DNA of 10,470 nt, taken from contig DAOWEW010000014.1 of NCBI GenBank assembly GCA_030638305.1, forward strand, positions 1 to 10,470, written 5' to 3'. The first letter of the stretch is position 1. The number at the start of each line of letters is the position of its first letter. The notes under the pieces are model-generated. The model ran no database searches and had not been told where the DNA came from. It saw only the letters and a program-made list of their open reading frames with translations. Origin of the DNA: Desulfobacteraceae bacterium. GTDB lineage: Bacteria > Desulfobacterota > Desulfobacteria > Desulfobacterales > ETH-SRB1. Both the position numbers and the translations under genes were made by a program. Positions 1 to 6,887 of this stretch are shown one piece after another.

Positions 1-1485
1 TACCTGTTTGAGGGGAGCGAGCAGAGTGATCTCGGTAACTACAAAAAGGCTGCTGAATACTATAAAAAAGCTCTTGAGGAGGATCCAAACCTGAGCCAGG
101 CTGACGATTTTTTTCTGGAGTTACAAAAGCTCGACCTCTTGCGGGGGGAGCTGGAGGTCTATATCGAACCAGAGGAAGGCATACTAACACTGGAAGGTGA
201 CACCAGTGACAGATTAGATGACAGAGACAAGTTTGAAAGAGAAAACCGTCTTTTTGATAAATACTCTGGTTCCATAGATTTCAGGTGGCATTTTTTCAGC
301 TATACCGATGATATGCTCGTAGATAAGTTCAGCTTGTACCAGGCGATTGATATGGCAAATAACGATTCAGCCCTTCTCGCAAGTATTGAAAAGGGAGATT
401 TCCTTCCGTCAACATATGACCATGGATTGCAAGCCGTAGGCGTGGATGAAGACGGAACCCAAAAAATATTCCTGAATCCGGAGACCATAAACAGGATCAA
501 CGAAAGCAATTTCCTGGCCTATGCCGTGCAGGTGGAGGAGGATCGTCTAAACACGAGGATCCTTAAAATGCATCAAGAGGCGGTTAAAAACCAGATCAGG
601 CTGGATACGATCAACACTGCTCTTGAGCATGCCGAACTGCGTATCCGTGACGACTGGTTTACCCAGAATGCCGACGCCCGGTCCGGCCGGGTATTAAAGG
701 ACGAGAAGGGAAACTGGGTGAGGGTTCAGCAATATATCCTGCGGCCTGATGATAAAACTGTGCAGGTGTTGAATGTTTGTCTCAGGGGAGATTCAGGAGA
801 CCTTGCCGGTCTGTCTGTAATGGACCTTACGACACAGTTCAGAGACAAGCTGCCGGCCGATCGCGATCTGAGAAGTCTCCCCTGGAACGAATGGCTGAAA
901 ACCGGGTCAGCTCAGACCGAGGGCAGATATGTGCACTCTCCTGAATATAACGGCCAGGAACAGATTAACCCCCAACCCGACAGCATGTACGTTAAGTTTA
1001 CGAATCCGGGAAACGAGTATTTGAAGGAATCAAGGGGGTTCGACATTAGAAGTAATGATGTGCAGTATATCATCAGTGAACAACTGACGATCAACACGAT
1101 CAACAATAATTCTGAGCCATATGATTTTACCACAGGCTTCCCTGTGAGCGGTCAGTATGCGGTTGCGCCGAATGCCGGAAACGGAAACAATCCTTGCGGA
1201 TTCGATTATGTGTTAGGCGATGGGAATAGGATCAAAGCGGCGTTCTATGTTGTGGGTGACGGGGACAGGGATAACAATCAGGGGACAAGTGAGTTTGATT
1301 ACAGCGACATAGAATTCAATGACATTTGGGATGCATTGAGAGTCAATGAAGGCTATGTCACCGGGGATGCGGACATCGGAAACAACAACCTGGAGATTGC
1401 GATTGATGCCGAAAAGAATCTCTTTGCCAAACCGATTGACTTGATCTATATCCCCATGTCCCGTATGCTGTGGAAAGATAAATAA
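1..1485 (+). CDS. TPR-containing protein of unknown function, 5'-truncated by the window edge
   Basis: The reading frame is open from base 1, so the gene starts to the left of the window; the in-frame TTG at 139 is not a credible start. About 494 residues are visible, ending at TAA 1483-1485. Visible residues 11-36 (GNYKKAAEYYKKALEEDPN and on) match a tetratricopeptide repeat, a helix pair used for protein-protein contacts. A charged helical stretch follows at about 171-217. After it comes a strand-rich segment containing GNWVRVQQYILRP. I do not recognise the C-terminal half, which is rich in Asn and Asp and has no catalytic motif I can name. The beta-barrel gene starts 36 bases downstream on the same strand, so the two are probably co-transcribed. 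The missing N-terminus could hold a signal peptide or further domains such as more TPRs. The coding call is safe; the function is unknown. Confidence 0.85.
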   Translation, partial: YLFEGSEQSDLGNYKKAAEYYKKALEEDPNLSQADDFFLELQKLDLLRGELEVYIEPEEGILTLEGDTSDRLDDRDKFERENRLFDKYSGSIDFRWHFFSYTDDMLVDKFSLYQAIDMANNDSALLASIEKGDFLPSTYDHGLQAVGVDEDGTQKIFLNPETINRINESNFLAYAVQVEEDRLNTRILKMHQEAVKNQIRLDTINTALEHAELRIRDDWFTQNADARSGRVLKDEKGNWVRVQQYILRPDDKTVQVLNVCLRGDSGDLAGLSVMDLTTQFRDKLPADRDLRSLPWNEWLKTGSAQTEGRYVHSPEYNGQEQINPQPDSMYVKFTNPGNEYLKESRGFDIRSNDVQYIISEQLTINTINNNSEPYDFTTGFPVSGQYAVAPNAGNGNNPCGFDYVLGDGNRIKAAFYVVGDGDRDNNQGTSEFDYSDIEFNDIWDALRVNEGYVTGDADIGNNNLEIAIDAEKNLFAKPIDLIYIPMSRMLWKDK

Positions 1486-1509
1486 GCAAAATAGTATATA
1501 TGATTCGTG

Positions 1510-1515
1510 AAGGAG
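1510..1515 (+). promoter_or_regulatory. Ribosome binding site AAGGAG deciding the barrel gene start
   Basis: AAGGAG lies 6 bases before the ATG at 1522. The longer in-frame option, GTG at 1507, would place this site inside the gene and has no comparable site of its own. The ATG also puts a clean signal peptide at the N-terminus. Confidence 0.75.
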
Positions 1516-1521
1516 CAGCAG

Positions 1522-2880
1522 ATGAAATTGTCTCGGGCTTGCAGGTTTCCCTGGCTGTTGATATTTATTGCACTACTCTTATTGCCGTGCCTCGCGGCAG
1601 AACCGCTTTCGGCTGAACAGGAACCCCCAAGAGAATCCATGGCCGAAGAATCAGAGGCCAACGAGATTAAACCCTCGGGTTACGGCAAGGAGACTGACCG
1701 CCTGATTCTCATTGCAAATTTTGAGATTGTTCCTACGCTGTCGTGTCTGAATGGTTCCGGCAGTCTTTGGGGTGGCAGCATTAATGGTCTCTTTGCTCCA
1801 ACATACAGGCTCAACGACAAGAACTTTCTAATTCTTATGTATGACGGGCAATATTACAAGAAGTGGGAATTTTATTCTGACGACATAGGACCGAAAGCGC
1901 GAACCGAATTCCAGCGTCACACCCTTACATCCATGCTCCGGATCGATTTTGGAACGGGAAGGCGCTATTCCATTACGCCCTGTTTTTTTTACACCAGAAC
2001 ATACAACAAGGATATTGAGCCAGGCGGCTGGAGTGCAGGCCTCTACAATTACCGTGATACCGGTATTGGTTTGGACTTTGACATAAGGAAACTTGGCTTT
2101 GGCGAGGGGAAAGGCGGCCTGAAACTTGGCGCCCAGTATTACCAGAGGCGGTATCCCAATTACGTCTCACTTCTTGACCTTGCCGATATCGAGAACAAGC
2201 GATCGCTTTTTAATGCCGAGAAAGATGAGAAAGATTACTACGGTATCATCGCCAGTGCAAATTATAATTGGATCAAAGAGAAAGGTTTTTCGTGGGCCGC
2301 TGATTACAGCATGCTTTACAAAAGGCTTGATGACAAGAGAGCGGTAGATTCAAATGGCGTTCTGTCTTCTGAAAAGCAGTGTGATTATCTGCACAGTCTC
2401 AAACTCAAGTTGTCGTATTGTTTTGACATTAACATTGATGGAAGACTGGCAGCAGGCATAGACTTGAACAAAGGCCTGAAGAGGAGCAACCAGAACTATT
2501 ACGACGGCATGGGAACTTCTGGCATGGGAGATGATGTGCCCACAAGCAATTATTACAATTACGATTCTTACCGCATTAGCCCAAACATATCATATACGTT
2601 TGAATTGCTTCCGCTTACAACGAGTCTTTCTTATTCCTACCAAAAAATCGACTACACTGACAGAAGAGCAAAAGAAAGTCTCGGCGCCTATAAAAACGAA
2701 AAACAGTACGAGACCGAACGAGAGATAGATTTCAGTTTGACGTATGATTTTGATAAAAATTGGAAGTTGCTGGCTCAAATTCAACAGATTGTTGCGCGAT
2801 CCAACAACGATGACGAAAGAATATATCAATACGATTACGAAATAACCAACTATTCTGTAGGGGCATCGTTCAATTTCTAA
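1522..2880 (+). CDS. Exported outer-membrane beta-barrel protein
   Basis: From ATG 1522 this is a 452-aa protein. Residues 1-26 form a Sec signal peptide: basic start MKLSRACR, then a hydrophobic core of about 15 residues ending near LPCLAAEP. The Cys follows a Pro, a poor lipobox, so signal peptidase I cleavage near LAA or LSA is more likely than lipidation. After a Glu-rich linker the rest alternates polar and aromatic residues in strand-like blocks (for example LNDKNFLILMYDGQYYKKW and YRISPNISYTFELLPLTTS). The protein ends in VGASFNF; a C-terminal Phe is the classic signal for BAM-dependent outer-membrane insertion. I infer a barrel of roughly 14-18 strands but cannot name a family or substrate. 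It lies between the TPR gene and the mosaic lipoprotein gene on the same strand, so it may anchor or export a surface partner. Confidence 0.85.
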   Translation: MKLSRACRFPWLLIFIALLLLPCLAAEPLSAEQEPPRESMAEESEANEIKPSGYGKETDRLILIANFEIVPTLSCLNGSGSLWGGSINGLFAPTYRLNDKNFLILMYDGQYYKKWEFYSDDIGPKARTEFQRHTLTSMLRIDFGTGRRYSITPCFFYTRTYNKDIEPGGWSAGLYNYRDTGIGLDFDIRKLGFGEGKGGLKLGAQYYQRRYPNYVSLLDLADIENKRSLFNAEKDEKDYYGIIASANYNWIKEKGFSWAADYSMLYKRLDDKRAVDSNGVLSSEKQCDYLHSLKLKLSYCFDINIDGRLAAGIDLNKGLKRSNQNYYDGMGTSGMGDDVPTSNYYNYDSYRISPNISYTFELLPLTTSLSYSYQKIDYTDRRAKESLGAYKNEKQYETEREIDFSLTYDFDKNWKLLAQIQQIVARSNNDDERIYQYDYEITNYSVGASFNF

Positions 2881-2896
2881 AATCTCATTTCTTTTT

Positions 2897-2935
2897 GTTT
2901 CCATAAGGCCTGACAGCATGGCCGTGGAAGGAAAC
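2897..2935 (+). promoter_or_regulatory. Possible stem-loop covering the ribosome binding site of the mosaic lipoprotein gene
   Basis: GTTTCC (2897-2902) can pair with GGAAAC (2930-2935), and inside it GGCC (2907-2910) with GGCC (2920-2923). The Shine-Dalgarno-like GGAAGG at 2926-2931 lies in the 3' side of this structure, 5 bases from the ATG at 2937. The helix is short and interrupted, so a role in damping translation is only a suggestion. Confidence 0.25.
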
Positions 2936-2936
2936 C

Positions 2937-5459
2937 ATGAGAAATGTTGAGAATCATGAGGTACAGGTTATGACCGCCGGAATAATCAATTCTTTTATCC
3001 TGGGTCGGCACAAGTTTGCAGAATTTTTGTGTCGTTTATCTTGTGTTTTTTTTATTATCTTCATTTCCGGCTGTAGCGGAGGCAGCAGTGAACAGTTATC
3101 ATCTGAGACCGGATCAATCGCTTTCAATATTGCATTGCAGGACGAACAAACAACCTATCTGACCGCGCTTGCCATGGACGGGCCATCGGAAGATTGCCAA
3201 GCCGCAGGTGTTGATACCATCAGGGTTGAGATCTACGACGGGGCCGACTCCTACCTCACTGATGGAGGCCCCTGGCCTTGTTCTGCTCATAAAGGGAGTT
3301 TGCAGAATGTGCCTGAAGGATCGGACAGAAAAATCGTTATCTTGTGCGAGGATTCCTACGGGAATGTGCGGTACATGGGTGAACATTCAGGAATAACCGT
3401 TACAAGAGGTAAAACAAGCCATATCGGTACTGTTGTGACCTGTTTCTTTATTCCTAGTCTGTCAGCCCCGGCAAATGGTTCAAACGTGACAGGCGATGCC
3501 GTTACCCTTGCATGGGATGAGATAGAAACGGCAAAAGAATACCGGATTGTCGTCTCAAAAAACAGCGACCTTGGCAATCCGATAGTAGATCAGAGCGTTT
3601 ATGGAACGAGTTTTGCTTTTGAATATCTTTCGGAATCGGAAGTAGCAACATACTACTGGCAGGTACATGCCCTTGATTCCGTTGGAAGCGAGGGGGCAGG
3701 GTCAGAGATATGGAGTTTCACCACTGTTGAGGTTGTAACCACGACCTTCTATAGTGATGCCGACGGTGACGGTTACGGAAACGCCCAAGATGCCGTCCAA
3801 GCCAGTTCCGCTCCCGATGGCTATGTGTCAGACAGCACTGACTGCGACGATTCACGCAGTGATGTTTATCCTGGAGCAACCGAAGTCTGCGACGGTGTGG
3901 ATAACGATTGTGACAATGACATTGATGAGGGTGTAACCACGACCTTCTATCGTGACGCCGACGATGACGGTTACGGAAACGCCCAAGTTACCGTCCAGGC
4001 GTGTTCCGCTCCCGATGGCTATGTGTCAGACAGCGCTGACTGCGACGATTCACGCAGCGATGTTTATCCTGGAGCAGTCGAAATAATCAACGACAACATC
4101 GACCAGAATTGCGATGGCAGTGATATGCAACTCACTGACATTAATCTTGAGAGCGCAATAAGAAACGCTATTAATAAGCCTACTGGGGATATTCTGGAGT
4201 CAGATTTAGAAGGGCTGTCGGTGTTGGATGCAGCAAAGAGAGGAATTAAAAACATTGAGGGCTTACAGTATTGCTCAAACCTAACCAATCTTAATCTTTC
4301 CTGGAACGATATAAGCGATATAAGCCCCCTATCTGCCTTGGTTAAACTGGCGGATATTGATCTTTCCGGCAATAAGATAACTGATATCACAGCGTTATCC
4401 GGCTTGACTGAACTCATAAATCTTTCTCTTTCTTGGAACCAAGTAGTTGATATATCCCCGCTTGTTGATAATATAAGTATTGATAACGGCGACTATATCA
4501 ATCTTATTGATAATCCATTGAATACGACTTCGTGTGCGGAGTACATTCCCCAATTGGAAGACAGGGGAGTACAGGTTGACCACATCTGTTCTATTTTTCC
4601 AATAGCAACAATACAAGGTGCGTTGTATAATTATCAGGTAGCTATGTCTCCTGACGGCGCCTACGTAATAGTGGGAGATGAATACCAAAATGTGGTCACT
4701 TTCGCAATGTCTGATGGCACGATTTTGTGGCAATATGCATTGCCCGAAGGGACTGAGATGGAGAGTGGGGCAATTTCTACAGATGGCAAAATAGTGGTGG
4801 TTGGCGGGGAATCCGGCTCTGTTTTCGGTCTCTCAAGCCAAGGAACACTGCTCTGGGAGGTGCAGGAGGAAGTCGTTGGGGAGGTTGAGGTGGCTGTCAC
4901 AGATGCAGGTGACAAAGTTTTTTTCGGAGCCCAGCAAAAATTGTTTTGCTGTGACGGTGATGGCAAGCTGCTTTGGGATCGCATCATAGATACGCGTGAA
5001 TGGACGATTTGGGATGTTTCAACGTCCTTTAATGGCGATCAAGTCTTATTGCGAACCAACAGCGACATTATTGTATGTGATGACAAAGGCAATGAAATCG
5101 CCTTTTTTGACATAGTCGAAGGAAATTATGTAGTTAGTGGACGGATAGCTTCATATGGCAGTCAGTTTGTCGTGAATTTTGTTGATGGAGACAGCTACTA
5201 TGTGGCTTTATATTCCATAATAAGTATGCAAGAAATATGGCGCAAATCTCTTGACGGCTATGGAGATGCTGCCATAGATAGCCAAGGCAACGTATTTGTG
5301 ACGGTTAAAACAGGCGATAACTATTTGTGGGACAATCAGGGAAATTTATTGTCGTCGTGGTCAAACGGTGGCGTTAATATAGATGTTGATAGGGACGGAG
5401 ACACATGCATTGTGGGACGTTTTGATGAAGCAACGGTATACGATTGCAGATACAAATGA
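2937..5459 (+). CDS. Large mosaic lipoprotein: FN3-like, MopE-type repeats, leucine-rich repeats and beta-propeller
   Basis: This is an 840-aa protein. GGAAGG 5 bases upstream supports ATG 2937; the in-frame ATG at 2970 is the alternative. Residues 24-46 form a lipoprotein signal with lipobox ISGC (Cys46), followed by a Gly/Ser linker, so the protein is probably tethered to a membrane and faces the periplasm or cell surface. Domains in order: a beta-rich domain (about 58-170), an FN3-like domain (174-263), two MopE-type repeats (267-396) with acidic DADGDGYG and CDD...YPG motifs, SDS22/internalin-type leucine-rich repeats (about 398-551) with LTNLNLSWNDISDISPL spacing, and a PQQ/WD-like beta-propeller (about 556-838) with recurring DG..LW strands. 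MopE-type motifs are known to bind metal, and LRRs and propellers bind ligands. No catalytic site is visible, so I infer a binding or adhesion role. The stop codon overlaps the terminal inverted repeat of a MITE-like element. Confidence 0.9.
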   Translation: MRNVENHEVQVMTAGIINSFILGRHKFAEFLCRLSCVFFIIFISGCSGGSSEQLSSETGSIAFNIALQDEQTTYLTALAMDGPSEDCQAAGVDTIRVEIYDGADSYLTDGGPWPCSAHKGSLQNVPEGSDRKIVILCEDSYGNVRYMGEHSGITVTRGKTSHIGTVVTCFFIPSLSAPANGSNVTGDAVTLAWDEIETAKEYRIVVSKNSDLGNPIVDQSVYGTSFAFEYLSESEVATYYWQVHALDSVGSEGAGSEIWSFTTVEVVTTTFYSDADGDGYGNAQDAVQASSAPDGYVSDSTDCDDSRSDVYPGATEVCDGVDNDCDNDIDEGVTTTFYRDADDDGYGNAQVTVQACSAPDGYVSDSADCDDSRSDVYPGAVEIINDNIDQNCDGSDMQLTDINLESAIRNAINKPTGDILESDLEGLSVLDAAKRGIKNIEGLQYCSNLTNLNLSWNDISDISPLSALVKLADIDLSGNKITDITALSGLTELINLSLSWNQVVDISPLVDNISIDNGDYINLIDNPLNTTSCAEYIPQLEDRGVQVDHICSIFPIATIQGALYNYQVAMSPDGAYVIVGDEYQNVVTFAMSDGTILWQYALPEGTEMESGAISTDGKIVVVGGESGSVFGLSSQGTLLWEVQEEVVGEVEVAVTDAGDKVFFGAQQKLFCCDGDGKLLWDRIIDTREWTIWDVSTSFNGDQVLLRTNSDIIVCDDKGNEIAFFDIVEGNYVVSGRIASYGSQFVVNFVDGDSYYVALYSIISMQEIWRKSLDGYGDAAIDSQGNVFVTVKTGDNYLWDNQGNLLSSWSNGGVNIDVDRDGDTCIVGRFDEATVYDCRYK
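3735..4082 (+). repeat. Two 150-bp direct repeats inside the mosaic lipoprotein gene
   Basis: Bases 3735-3884 and 3933-4082 are copies with about 12 differences in 150, at a period of 198 bases (66 codons), so the frame is kept. They encode the two MopE-type repeats, each with an acidic D-x-D-x-D-G-x-G-like loop and CDDSRSDVYPGA. The first copy continues into CDGVDNDCDNDIDEG, the second into the shorter NDNIDQNCDGSD ending. Similarity at silent as well as coding positions points to a fairly recent duplication. Confidence 0.85.
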
Positions 5460-5569
5460 TAAGGAACGTGGACGAAATAACTTCCCCAACTATGCATCAC
5501 AGCTTCAGGCCGCCTTTGCCAAATCTGTGCGCCTACTTGTGGAAGTTAATTCGTTCACGTTCCTTATCA
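5457..5569. mobile_element. MITE-like element, complete copy, with 29-bp terminal inverted repeats
   Basis: The left arm 5457-5485 begins TGATAAGGAACGTG and ends TAACTTCC. The right arm 5541-5569 is its reverse complement with 2 mismatches in 29. The 55-bp centre (5486-5540) is not self-complementary and holds no convincing gene. A second copy at 10243-10332 matches 88 of 90 aligned bases. Size, inverted ends and repetition fit a non-autonomous miniature transposable element. The conserved part may start at AGGAACG (5462), because the outer TGATA/TATCA is not shared with copy 2; flanking TA on both sides would then be a possible target duplication. No transposase is present here. As RNA the arms would form a long hairpin just after the lipoprotein gene. 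Confidence 0.75.
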
Positions 5570-5760
5570 CGGGGAAAAAGGAAGGGTGATACCCGGTGTC
5601 AAATCTTGATGACACCGTAACAAATACATAAGAAGATTCCAGGGCACTTCCTTGAACCAAGTCAGGTCACAGCCAGATTAGCCGCTTGCGGCGAGACTCT
5701 TTTTGATAGGATTTTACGGTATTTTAATTTGTAGGCATATCATATACGTTTGCATAGGTT
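5570..5760. other. Convergent intergenic region, no gene seen
   Basis: These 191 bases separate the end of the MITE-like element from the end of the minus-strand operon. I see no coding frame with a plausible start and no RNA gene. It holds one clear hairpin (5594-5617) and a very short GC-rich hairpin GCCGCTTGCGGC (5681-5692) followed after 7 bases by a run of five T. Both operons must terminate in this neighbourhood. Confidence 0.6.
5594..5617. terminator. Hairpin, weak terminator candidate in the convergent region
   Basis: CGGTGTCA (5594-5601) pairs perfectly with TGACACCG (5610-5617) around an 8-base loop. Read on the minus strand, a T-rich stretch (CCTTCCTTTTTC) follows about 10 bases later, so it could end the minus-strand operon whose last stop is at 5761. 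There is no immediate U-tract on either strand, so a classical intrinsic terminator is doubtful. Confidence 0.3.
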
Positions 5761-6363
5761 TTAAAACATATTTTTCTCAACAGCTTTGATGTATTTTTTA
5801 TTTCCCAATTCCCTGAAAATCTTCAGCGCTTCCGAATATCTCCTTTGTGCTTCTTCGTGCTCCCTTAGATGATGCTCATATATGATTCCCATGTTATTTA
5901 GGGTAATAGCCATCCCGAGATCGTTATTGGTCTTTCTGTCCCACCTTAGCAACTCTTCATATCGGTTGATGGCCTCTTTGAAATCTTGTTCCCTCACGTA
6001 AGTCACAGCCATATTGTTCAGAGACTTTGAGACCTCAGATTTCATATTCGCTGCTCCATAAATTTTGATTGCCCTGGCAAGCGCATCCCTCGCTTTGACA
6101 TACTCACCCCTTGAAGTGTGGATAATGGCTATTTCATTCAGGTTATGTGCCACTCCTGTATTAAATCCTGCTTCCATAGCCAATGAAAGGGATTCTTCAA
6201 ATTGTATGATCGCTTTGGCCTTCTCGCCTTTGGATAGATGAACTTGTCCTTTCTTGTAAAGGAGTTCGGCCCGTCTTATTTGCACAAAACGAGGAGCGCA
6301 GGAGGTCATTAGAAAAATAGCAACGGAAAGTAATATGGCTAACTTACAGTTCTCCATAAGCAT
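5761..6363 (-). CDS. TPR lipoprotein
   Basis: This is a 200-aa protein and the last gene of the minus-strand operon. The N-terminus carries a hydrophobic segment ending in lipobox MTSC (Cys22), so it should be lipidated; Pro at +3 and no Asp at +2 do not suggest inner-membrane retention. The remainder is almost entirely tetratricopeptide repeats of about 40 residues: roughly 33-70, 73-108, 113-148 and 153-188, with repeated LNNMA.TY and A...YEELL/SEALKIF patterns. TPRs make superhelical protein-binding scaffolds, as in periplasmic assembly factors. It starts 13 bases after the stop of the CsgG-like lipoprotein gene; ATG 6363 and ATG 6357 (codon 3) are both possible and neither has a strong ribosome site, which suggests translational coupling. 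The partner is unknown; the CsgG-like neighbours are the obvious candidates. Confidence 0.88.
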   Translation of the reverse strand: MLMENCKLAILLSVAIFLMTSCAPRFVQIRRAELLYKKGQVHLSKGEKAKAIIQFEESLSLAMEAGFNTGVAHNLNEIAIIHTSRGEYVKARDALARAIKIYGAANMKSEVSKSLNNMAVTYVREQDFKEAINRYEELLRWDRKTNNDLGMAITLNNMGIIYEHHLREHEEAQRRYSEALKIFRELGNKKYIKAVEKNMF

Positions 6364-6376
6364 AGAATTGAAGTGC

Positions 6377-6868
6377 CTAAAACAGTTGCGCTGCCGTCTC
6401 TTTTGCTGCGTTCAGCCATCCTGGCAGGTCGGTAGATGAAACGGTTTTTTGAGCCGCTTTTCTAATTCTGCCGGTTTCCACTTCCACCAACCGCAGATCA
6501 AGGCGCATTTGTTCTTCAATGACCTGATAACCCCCAAATACCATCAGTTGAGCCCCCACCAGCCTGCCTATCCTTAATCGGGTGGTTTCATCCACCAGTG
6601 ATGTTGTTCCCAGATTCAGTTCTTCGAAAACAAGAAGTAAACGTTCCCTTTCAACGACTGTATAACGATCCGTCTCCTTGAATGTTTCAATAACTTTGAT
6701 TGAGAGAAGTTCTCCCAGGTCAGGCCGGACAACGTCTGAAGGACTCAGGTCTTCTAAATCCCAAATGGCAACGGTAACAACTTTTTTATACAAGCCTGAT
6801 TCGGTTGCACAGGCAGCAATAAAGACTATGAATATGACAAAAACGTACACAAGACTTTTACCGAACAA
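6377..6868 (-). CDS. Small CsgG/FlgO-like lipoprotein
   Basis: This is a 163-aa protein. Residues 1-20 are a lipoprotein signal with lipobox IAAC (Cys20). Residues about 29-145 resemble the CsgG/FlgO/LpoB/TolB-N type fold: an opening strand VVTVAIWDLEDLSP, the helix-rich segment RYTVVERERLLLVFEELNLG, then LGRLVGA-type and LDLRLVEVETGRI strands. Members of this superfamily are periplasm-facing lipoproteins that build secretion channels (CsgG) or flagellar outer rings (FlgO/FlgT). The same segment recurs in the protein encoded immediately upstream (VVER...EELNLG...LRLID.ET), so the two are paralogous over this domain. It is shorter than CsgG and lacks its pore-forming hairpins, so a channel is unlikely. 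The start codon is TTG, chosen because of the ribosome site at 6877-6882. It sits 19 bases after the upstream stop, within the operon. Confidence 0.85.
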   Translation of the reverse strand: MFGKSLVYVFVIFIVFIAACATESGLYKKVVTVAIWDLEDLSPSDVVRPDLGELLSIKVIETFKETDRYTVVERERLLLVFEELNLGTTSLVDETTRLRIGRLVGAQLMVFGGYQVIEEQMRLDLRLVEVETGRIRKAAQKTVSSTDLPGWLNAAKETAAQLF

Positions 6869-6876
6869 AATTGTTT

Positions 6877-6882
6877 CCTCCC
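6877..6882 (-). promoter_or_regulatory. Ribosome binding site GGGAGG supporting a TTG start
   Basis: On the minus strand GGGAGG lies 8 bases before the TTG at 6868. No ATG lies between it and the lipoprotein signal sequence, so TTG is the best start for the CsgG/FlgO-like lipoprotein. Confidence 0.7.
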
Positions 6883-6887
6883 AAGGT

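Noticed and set aside
139..1485. A complete gene starting at TTG 139
   Set aside because: The frame is open to base 1 and encodes a TPR unit upstream of 139, so the true start is off the left edge.
1522..2880. The barrel protein as a lipoprotein
   Set aside because: The Cys in LLPCLA has Pro at -1, which does not fit a lipobox; ordinary signal peptidase I cleavage is more likely.
2590..2919. Minus-strand 109-aa frame
   Set aside because: It lies antisense within the barrel gene, whose signal peptide, strand pattern and C-terminal Phe are convincing; this frame shows no domain or ribosome site.
4064..4987. Minus-strand frames of 108-117 aa opposite the LRR and propeller regions
   Set aside because: They overlap each other and lie antisense to well-supported repeat domains; low-complexity Ser/Thr/Pro content marks them as shadows.
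5457..5569. Integron attC site
   Set aside because: It has long inverted arms, but they pair almost perfectly. The central 55 bases lack the inner L-box pairing of attC, and there is no integrase or cassette array.
5383..5589. Small + strand coding frame overlapping the end of the lipoprotein gene
   Set aside because: It begins inside the lipoprotein gene in another frame and continues through the MITE-like element; no ribosome site or domain supports it.
5681..5704. Strong intrinsic terminator after the + strand operon
   Set aside because: GCCGCTTGCGGC makes only a 4-bp stem with a 4-base loop, and the T-run begins 7 bases later; it is too weak to call.
5736..5752. 17-base exact match CATATCATATACGTTTG shared with 2586-2602 in the barrel gene
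   Set aside because: It is short and AT-rich, and no similarity extends to either side; probably coincidence, although the length is a little surprising.
6377..6868. A true CsgG curli secretion channel
   Set aside because: At 163 aa it is much shorter than CsgG, and no curli genes are nearby; only the shared fold-type segment is supported.
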